From Butyricimonas paravirosa (lineage in GTDB: Bacteria > Bacteroidota > Bacteroidia > Bacteroidales > Marinifilaceae), in NCBI RefSeq assembly GCF_032878955.1, contig NZ_CP043839.1:2542001-2606000 (forward strand): a stretch of 64,000 nt of DNA, given 5' to 3'. Below, piece by piece: positions 57,840-62,968 of this stretch; position 1 is the first letter of the stretch, and each line of letters opens with the position of its first letter. The translations under genes were made by a program, and so were the position numbers. A model generated the notes under the pieces. The model was not told the DNA's origin, searched no databases, and saw only the letters and a program-made list of their open reading frames with translations.

Positions 57840-57977
57840 TTCACATAACGTGCCGCGTATTGGCGATGGGCGGGATTTTTAGCACTGAACTTTAATCGAA
57901 GAACAGAAGTTGAATTTTGCACTTCCGTTGATACGAAGCCGTTCAGCCCGCCTATTGCCAATACGATGTTGTACGAC
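57840..57977. repeat. attC-like recombination site 3 (ere / aadS boundary)
   Basis: The 138-bp site has left core TTCACATAAC, the exact complement of site 2's right core GTTATGTGAA, so ere is enclosed. Right core is GTTGTACGAC. Arms CGTATTGGCGATGGGCGGG and CCCGCCTATTGCCAATACG pair. Spacers are 6 and 2 nt. The centre holds TTTTAGCACTGAACTTT and TTTTGCACTTCCGTT. Confidence 0.75.
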
Positions 57978-57981
57978 GTAG

Positions 57982-58845
57982 TTATGTTTTGGGTTTTAGT
58001 CCAGCTAAATATTTTCGTATGTCATTTTCTAATTTATCCGGGTATTTGTACTCTAATTTTTTTGACAATTCAGTTCCTATTTCTGAAACTAAATCAGTCA
58101 TTGAAAATAGAGCAGTCCAATTTTCCTTTATATCGCTCCCTGAAAATGTTTGTTCTGTTTTAGCCCACATTTCCTGGTTAAGATACTTTTTGAAAAGCCG
58201 TCCATATTTATTGGTCGTTATGTTCCAATTGTGTTCACTTGCAATGTGCCATTCAATTAAAGGAATTAAATATTCTGTGCGAATAACGGTTTCCGACATA
58301 AATTTCGCATAGAATATTTCATCTCTCACAAGACACTTTGCCACGTAAGTTGTGTCCCACCAAAAATCGTTTATTAGATTTTGAAACTCTTTTTCAGACG
58401 GTTTTTTGATAATGGAAATTTGATAAGTTGGTTTCAGCATTTGCTTTGTAATACCATCTTTATCAATTAAAATTTTATAACCAATATCCCAATCTTCTGG
58501 TAATTCTTTCTCTTGCGTTTCCTTTATAAATTTTGATTTGCTGTAAAGTTTAAAATCTACTTTCACACCGTCTTCATAAAGTAGCATTTTCATTGCGTGT
58601 TTATGGTTAAAACAACTTTCGTCTTCTTCAATCATAGCAATTGGATTTCCGAATTTAAGCGTCCAGCTTTTGTCTGAAATGTAATTTGTATTATCCTCAA
58701 AAACAAATTCAATGTCTAAATCACTAAATTCGTCAACAAGTGCTAAAGGATTTACAAGTGAACTTGTCAGAAGAAGAACTCTTACATCTTCGTTTTTCTC
58801 CGACCATTCTATAATTGTTCTTAACTTTTCTTCTCTGACTTTCAT
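57982..58845 (-). CDS. aadS: AadS, aminoglycoside 6-adenylyltransferase
   Basis: This 287-residue cytoplasmic enzyme transfers AMP from ATP to streptomycin. The nucleotidyltransferase motif is LLTSSLVNPLALVDEFSDLDIEFVF, where Asp42 and Asp44 bind metal. VKVDFKLYSKSKF supplies the third acidic strand. The C-terminal part has NDFWWDTTYVAKCLVRDEIFYAKF and TEYLIPLIEWHIASEHNW, as in ANT(6) enzymes, and the length matches AadS. The coding region almost fills its 1,031-bp cassette and its ATG lies 23 bp from the site 4 core, so the promoter may lie inside site 4. Confidence 0.93.
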   Translation of the reverse strand: MKVREEKLRTIIEWSEKNEDVRVLLLTSSLVNPLALVDEFSDLDIEFVFEDNTNYISDKSWTLKFGNPIAMIEEDESCFNHKHAMKMLLYEDGVKVDFKLYSKSKFIKETQEKELPEDWDIGYKILIDKDGITKQMLKPTYQISIIKKPSEKEFQNLINDFWWDTTYVAKCLVRDEIFYAKFMSETVIRTEYLIPLIEWHIASEHNWNITTNKYGRLFKKYLNQEMWAKTEQTFSGSDIKENWTALFSMTDLVSEIGTELSKKLEYKYPDKLENDIRKYLAGLKPKT

Positions 58846-58868
58846 TTTGTTTGGTTCGGTTTTACTAT

Positions 58869-59006
58869 GTCGTACAACGGTTCTCAGCTATACGCAGGCA
58901 GGGATTTTAACCACTGAACTTCCTACGAAGAACTGAACTTTAAATTTACCACTTAACTGTCCTACGAAGCACGAAACCCCTGCTTGCGTATAGGTGATGT
59001 TATGCG
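58869..59006. repeat. attC-like recombination site 4 (aadS / erm(F) boundary)
   Basis: The 138-bp site has left core GTCGTACAAC, complementary to site 3's right core GTTGTACGAC, so aadS is enclosed. Right core is GTTATGCGG. Arms CTATACGCAGGCAGGG and CCCCTGCTTGCGTATAG pair. Spacers are 9 and 5 nt, a larger pair but with the same left-right difference as in the other sites. Confidence 0.75.
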
Positions 59007-59056
59007 GTCGGTTTTCATTTTCTCTTCTTTCTCGTTAATTTGTCAAGCAAAGTTAC

Positions 59057-59064
59057 TAAATTTG
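59057..59064 (+). promoter_or_regulatory. -7 box TAAATTTG of erm(F)
   Basis: TAAATTTG fits TAnnTTTG, 32 bp before the erm(F) ATG. A TTTG at 59039-59042 is closer than the usual -33 distance. It would let erm(F) be expressed from inside its own cassette. Confidence 0.5.
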
Positions 59065-59095
59065 CAGTCAAGTATTCACCTGTAAGAAGTTACTA

Positions 59096-59896
59096 ATGAC
59101 AAAAAAGAAATTGCCCGTTCGTTTTACGGGTCAGCACTTTACTATTGATAAAGTGCTAATAAAAGATGCAATAAGACAAGCAAATATAAGTAATCAGGAT
59201 ACGGTTTTAGATATTGGGGCAGGCAAGGGGTTTCTTACTGTTCATTTATTAAAAATCGCCAACAATGTTGTTGCTATTGAAAACGACACAGCTTTGGTTG
59301 AACATTTACGAAAATTATTTTCTGATGCCCGAAATGTTCAAGTTGTCGGTTGTGATTTTAGGAATTTTGCAGTTCCGAAATTTCCTTTCAAAGTGGTGTC
59401 AAATATTCCTTATGGCATTACTTCCGATATTTTCAAAATCCTGATGTTTGAGAGTCTTGGAAATTTTCTGGGAGGTTCCATTGTCCTTCAGTTAGAACCT
59501 ACACAAAAGTTATTTTCGAGGAAGCTTTACAATCCATATACCGTTTTCTATCATACTTTTTTTGATTTGAAACTTGTCTATGAGGTAGGTCCTGAAAGTT
59601 TCTTTCCACCGCCAACTGTCAAATCAGCCCTGTTAAACATTAAAAGAAAACAGTTATTTTTTGATTTTAAGTTTAAAGCCAAATACTTAGCATTTATTTC
59701 CTGTCTGTTAGAGAAACCTGATTTATCTGTAAAAACAGCTTTAAAGTCGATTTTCAGGAAAAGTCAGGTCAGGTCAATTTCGGAAAAATTCGGTTTAAAC
59801 CTTAATGCTCAAATTGTTTGTTTGTCTCCAAGTCAATGGGTAAACTGTTTTTTGGAAATGCTGGAAGTTGTCCCTGAAAAATTTCATCCTTCGTAG
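59096..59896 (+). CDS. erm(F): Erm(F) 23S rRNA adenine-N6 methyltransferase
   Basis: The product is 266 residues, full Erm(F) length, and recognisable along its whole sequence. It dimethylates A2058 of 23S rRNA and gives macrolide-lincosamide-streptogramin B resistance. The SAM site is VLDIGAGKGFLTVHL (residues 37-51). The catalytic NIPYG motif lies at 103-107, and FPPPTVKSALLNI follows. The gene is known from Bacteroides conjugative elements, where it is found near tet(X) and aadS. It occupies a 1,086-bp cassette in forward orientation with a -7 box of its own. Confidence 0.97.
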   Translation: MTKKKLPVRFTGQHFTIDKVLIKDAIRQANISNQDTVLDIGAGKGFLTVHLLKIANNVVAIENDTALVEHLRKLFSDARNVQVVGCDFRNFAVPKFPFKVVSNIPYGITSDIFKILMFESLGNFLGGSIVLQLEPTQKLFSRKLYNPYTVFYHTFFDLKLVYEVGPESFFPPPTVKSALLNIKRKQLFFDFKFKAKYLAFISCLLEKPDLSVKTALKSIFRKSQVRSISEKFGLNLNAQIVCLSPSQWVNCFLEMLEVVPEKFHPS

Positions 59897-59954
59897 TTCA
59901 AAGTCGGGTGGTTGTCAAGATGATTTTTCTGGTTTGGTGTCGTCTTTTAAGCTG

Positions 59955-60094
59955 CCGCATAACGAAAAATGGTAGCCGTAGTTGCCGGATTTACAGCACT
60001 TTCGTATCAATTTAGCACTTCGGTTCGTTAAAAGCACCAAAGTATCAAGTTGGCACGAAAGCCGGCAATTATCGGCTACCATATGTTAGTGGCA
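59955..60094. repeat. attC-like recombination site 5 (erm(F) / blaOXA boundary)
   Basis: The 140-bp site has left core CCGCATAAC, complementary to site 4's right core GTTATGCGG, so erm(F) is enclosed. Right core is GTTAGTGGCA. Arms TGGTAGCCGTAGTTGCCGG and CCGGCAATTATCGGCTACCA pair. Spacers are 6 and 3 nt. The centre repeats AGCACTT and TAGCACTTCGG. Confidence 0.75.
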
Positions 60095-60098
60095 TTTA

Positions 60099-60923
60099 TC
60101 ATTTCATTATATTCATTTGCTTTAACGCATTTTTTGTTACATTAATTCTCGATGAAATAAAATCATCAACATTCAATCCGTCTGTCGGAATTACATTTGT
60201 TGCAAAAAAATAAACATTAGATTTTGTTTCAACATAACCAACAAACCAACCATTATATTTTTCTTCTATCGAACTTAATCCAGTCTTACCGCTTAAAATG
60301 TAATTTTCAGTTCGCTCAATTTCCATAATATTTTTGACAATCTTTATTGTCCTATCAGAAATTGGAAATTTTGAAAAATAGAATTTCCTTAAAAAGTCGA
60401 TTTGTTGTTTTTGAGATATTTTTGAATTTCCTTCAAGCCAAAAATTGTCAATCGTTAAACTGTCAAAAATCATATTTTTATACTCAAATTTTTCTAAATA
60501 TTCTTTCATTTTAATTGTTCCGATTTTCCTTGCAATTTCCTGATAGCAAGGAACACAGGAAATTCTAAAAGCATCTTTAAATGATAAATCTTTTTCCCAA
60601 ATATCCATTTTTCTCTGCTCGCCATTCCATTTTAAAATAGTTGTATCATTTTCAATAATGCCTAATTCAACAGCAATTATAGAATTTGGAATTTTGAATG
60701 TTGATGCAGGTAATTTTCCGTTTTTAGCCCAATCAAAGTCATTTGAGTAAAAAGTATTCTTGTCGTTATCATAAATTAGAATTGAACCATTTACTTGAAA
60801 ACTATCTAAAATTTTGTCAAAATCAGAAATTTCTGTTTCAATTATGTTTTTATTCGTTGTTGTGTTACAGCAAACAAATAAAAATATCATTGAAATAAAA
60901 ACTACAAATAAAATATTTTTCAT
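60099..60923 (-). CDS. blaOXA-347: Class D beta-lactamase, OXA-347-like
   Basis: The product is 274 residues with a lipoprotein-like signal (IFLFVCCNTTT). Class D motifs: STFK at 74-77 (catalytic Ser74, Lys77), SCV at 122-124, YKN at 148-150 in place of the usual YGN, KTG at 213-215 and the omega-loop Trp (FWLEGNSKIS, 161-170). It hydrolyses beta-lactams in the periplasm. Length, composition and company (aadS, erm(F), tet(X)) fit OXA-347 of Bacteroidetes; the exact allele was not compared. The cassette is 1,058 bp. Confidence 0.9.
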   Translation of the reverse strand: MKNILFVVFISMIFLFVCCNTTTNKNIIETEISDFDKILDSFQVNGSILIYDNDKNTFYSNDFDWAKNGKLPASTFKIPNSIIAVELGIIENDTTILKWNGEQRKMDIWEKDLSFKDAFRISCVPCYQEIARKIGTIKMKEYLEKFEYKNMIFDSLTIDNFWLEGNSKISQKQQIDFLRKFYFSKFPISDRTIKIVKNIMEIERTENYILSGKTGLSSIEEKYNGWFVGYVETKSNVYFFATNVIPTDGLNVDDFISSRINVTKNALKQMNIMK

Positions 60924-60951
60924 TTATTGTCTAATTATCGTTTGTTTTTGT

Positions 60952-61152
60952 TGCCACTAACGGGAAACGCATTGGCGAAGTGGCGGATAAATTGGACAAA
61001 AAGTTCAATTTAGCAGTGACGTAGCCGATGTGTTTCCACAGAAGCTAAATTATTAAAAAAAGCTGAATGTGGAACACATTCGGCGGAATAAAATGCACAA
61101 AAGTTGAGTTTGGCACTTAACCCGCCATTTTGCCAATGCGATGTTATATGCC
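60952..61152. repeat. attC-like recombination site 6 (blaOXA / exo-BRCT boundary)
   Basis: This 201-bp site has left core TGCCACTAAC, the exact complement of site 5's right core GTTAGTGGCA. Right core GTTATATGCC is the exact complement of site 1's left core GGCATATAAC, which closes the ring. It shares most of its sequence with site 2, including the inner stem. The TAA stop of the exonuclease-BRCT gene is part of the right core. Confidence 0.75.
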
Positions 61153-61746
61153 GTATTTTTTGATAAGATAATTTAAGTCAGCTTCGTTTAAAATTCTAAT
61201 GTTTGCTTTTTTTGATTGGTTTAAGTCGTTTATTTTTTGGATTTTTGACCAACCACAATCTTCACCTGCAAAAACAAAATCTACTTTACCTGTTATTCCT
61301 GATTTTATTTGTCCACCAATTTTCATTAGAAAAGTTTTTATTTCTTCTCTTTCTATTGAAAAGTTGCCCGTAATAACTATTCCTTTTCCTATTAAATCAA
61401 TGTTTTCAAGTTCGTTTTGAGTTATTTGATAATTTGATAAATGCTCTTCATTTTCTTCTAAAACATCTTCACTTGGTTGATTGAAATAATTATTATTTGT
61501 TTTAGGCTGGTCATCAATTTTTCTTATTAGTTCTTGATAACTTGGATACTTGTCAGTCAATTCGCCAAATATTAAAGCACAAAGTTTTGCATCGAATTCT
61601 GGGTCGTGATGATTTGTTACTTCTAAGTCCAAACTCTCTGCTAAATCTTTTATTTTTTTAGGCATCCCAAGTTTATCTGCAAATAACATTGTGTCAATAT
61701 AACTTATGACATATGGTTTTAAATTATAATGTTCATATAGATTTTT
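61144..61746 (-). pseudogene. 3' part of the exonuclease-BRCT gene (split by the IS)
   Basis: Reading leftward from the right IS copy, the frame gives the rest of the DnaQ-like domain (YEHYNLKPYVISYIDTM, then FADKLGMPKKIKDLAESLDL and the motif III block TNHHDPEFDAKLCALIFG). A linker follows, then a BRCT domain (LIGKGIVITGNFSIEREEIKTFLMKIGGQIKSG to NEADLNYLIKKYGI). An internal ATG at 61689 could give a 181-residue fragment, but with exonuclease motifs I and II missing. Joined to 54280-54838 it restores a 383-residue protein. Exonuclease plus BRCT suggests DNA repair or processing. Confidence 0.88.
61737..61746. repeat. Inner junction repeat ATAGATTTTT, right copy
   Basis: Second copy of the 10-bp sequence at 54280-54289, directly before the right IS. 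In the rejoined gene only one copy remains and the reading frame is kept. Confidence 0.85.
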
Positions 61747-62727
61747 CTGATTATCCGTTTATGCACCTGTTATATTCGCAATTACTAGTCTGTCAAAGAG
61801 TTTGTCTCCAAAATACCGTCTGTTTAATTTGTAAATAAACTCGTTGAGATACAACTGTAAGTATTTCCTTTTGATTTTATGGTAGTTGCCCAGCAATGTC
61901 CGTTTTGCATTACTGATTGCGATATGCACCCATTTGAGTGTTTCCTTGGTGGTTTTGGCGTCTGATTTCTCGGTGACGTGCAATTCCACCAGATCGGAGA
62001 TGTCAACGTAAGAAGTGCTTTTGTCCGAAAATACGATGGCATCATCCTCCATGCAGTCCCTGACCACGCCGTTGATTCCTTCACTTTGATGGCTATCCAG
62101 TACCCTGGCCTTGAAATAACGCACATGCTTCTCCTTTTTGCCCGTTTCGATATCTTCCAACGGGGTGCTTTCGGCCATCACCGCAACGTTCTGCTTTCCC
62201 TCGGCTCCCCGGCCACGTGTACCCTTGCCTCGCTCGATTTCCTTACTGGCCACCGAAAAGTAACCCTCATCCAGTTCTATCATCCCTTCCAGTGTATACC
62301 TTGCATCCCGGTTGCCCATCGCCCTGCGGAGTTTGTGTACCATCGCCCATACCGGTTCGTAACGCTTCAATCCTAATTGCTTCTGGAGTTCGTTGGTGGA
62401 GAATCCCTTTTTTGTGCAACTCATCAGGAACATCGTTTTGTACCACACCAGAAACGGCAGCTTGGAGCTCTCCATGTTCGTACCGCTGCGCAACGAGGTG
62501 CGGAAACGGCAACCTTTGCATTCATAACTCCATTTACCCTGTAACCAATAATGGGAAGTGCCCCCGCATCGCTTGCAGACAACCCCTTCCTTATCACGCT
62601 GCTCCTTGAAATGCAAACGACAATCTTCCTCCGAACCGAAATGAGCCGTAAAACTGAATATGTTCATAATCCCTGCTTTTTGAGCGCTAATATACTAAAA
62701 ATATTAGGTGTGTTTGCGGAGAATCAG
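61747..62727 (-). mobile_element. IS1595-family (ISXO2-like) insertion sequence, right copy
   Basis: This 981-bp copy has the same orientation as the left copy and one base difference (62477). Left flank is the exonuclease-BRCT gene; right flank is the 8-bp susC repeat. Being direct repeats, the two copies could recombine and release the interior as a circle with one IS. Confidence 0.92.
61759..62667 (-). CDS. IS1595-family transposase, second copy
   Basis: This 302-residue transposase is identical to the left copy except Asn for Ile in SGTNMESS. It has the same zinc ribbon (CKRCG, CKGC) and the same DDE-type landmarks. Neither copy shows a frameshift, so both may be active. Confidence 0.93.
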   Translation of the reverse strand: MNIFSFTAHFGSEEDCRLHFKEQRDKEGVVCKRCGGTSHYWLQGKWSYECKGCRFRTSLRSGTNMESSKLPFLVWYKTMFLMSCTKKGFSTNELQKQLGLKRYEPVWAMVHKLRRAMGNRDARYTLEGMIELDEGYFSVASKEIERGKGTRGRGAEGKQNVAVMAESTPLEDIETGKKEKHVRYFKARVLDSHQSEGINGVVRDCMEDDAIVFSDKSTSYVDISDLVELHVTEKSDAKTTKETLKWVHIAISNAKRTLLGNYHKIKRKYLQLYLNEFIYKLNRRYFGDKLFDRLVIANITGA

Positions 62728-62735
62728 AAGCAATA
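62728..62735. repeat. Target-site duplication, right copy (AAGCAATA)
   Basis: Second copy of the 8-bp repeat, directly outside the right IS and inside the susC signal-peptide coding region. Confidence 0.9.
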
Positions 62736-62811
62736 CTAAAAATTTCATAATTAAGCACGTTTTCCACAACCTTTCTCGCCAAGAAAGATCATGCATCCAT
62801 TTTTTTTTCAT
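62728..62811 (-). pseudogene. First 28 codons of the interrupted susC
   Basis: The ATG at 62811 stands in the conserved ACAAATGTATG context of the susC genes here. The 28 codons read MKKKWMHDLSWRERLWKTCL and then IMKFLVLL, the basic start and first half of a signal peptide. The frame then runs into the IS. Joined to 53289 it continues LFVSTLQLSAGVYSQ, a normal susC signal peptide end. Confidence 0.9.
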
Positions 62812-62835
62812 ACATTTGTCAATATTTAATGAAAC

Positions 62836-62888
62836 AATTCCGGTTTTCCGGAGTTCGAAAGACGGGATACGGCCAATATCCTGTCTTT
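62836..62888. promoter_or_regulatory. Two tandem hairpins between fecR and susC (locus D)
   Basis: The first stem pairs AAAGACGGGATA (62858-62869) with ATATCCTGTCTTT (62876-62888). The second pairs AATTCCGG (62836-62843) with CCGGAGTT (62848-62855). The layout matches the other three fecR-susC gaps. The rest of 62812-62968 shows no gene. Confidence 0.5.
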
Positions 62889-62968
62889 TTCATTTCTCTC
62901 TCGTAAGCCTTTTTTATCGCCTTACATCATGATGACACTTCAAAAAGAAAAAGGAGGTATATAAAACT

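Larger units (their letters stand above)
53298..62727. mobile_element. Multidrug-resistance island flanked by two IS1595-family copies
   Basis: Two direct 981-bp IS copies enclose 7,467 bp with tet(X), ere, aadS, erm(F), a blaOXA gene, the two halves of an exonuclease-BRCT gene and six attC-like sites. The whole is bordered by an 8-bp duplication in susC. The inner IS borders share ATAGATTTTT, and the gene halves beside them join in frame when the interior is closed into a circle. This is the product expected when an IS on a circular donor moves replicatively into the chromosome and leaves a cointegrate. Composition is AT-richer than in the native loci. No integrase, relaxase or replication gene is present. 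Confidence 0.85.

Noticed and set aside
54879..61152. CRISPR array formed by the repeated palindromes
   Set aside because: The repeats are 138-201 bp, imperfect, and separated by whole genes of 800-1,200 bp, with no short spacers or cas genes.
61144..61689. A complete 181-residue BRCT protein gene
   Set aside because: The open frame continues upstream to the IS border and supplies the missing exonuclease part, so the ATG at 61689 is internal.
53299..62727. Classical composite transposon formed by two independent IS insertions
   Set aside because: Independent insertions would give separate duplications at each IS. Instead the outer flanks share one repeat, the inner flanks share another, and the inner gene halves belong to one gene.
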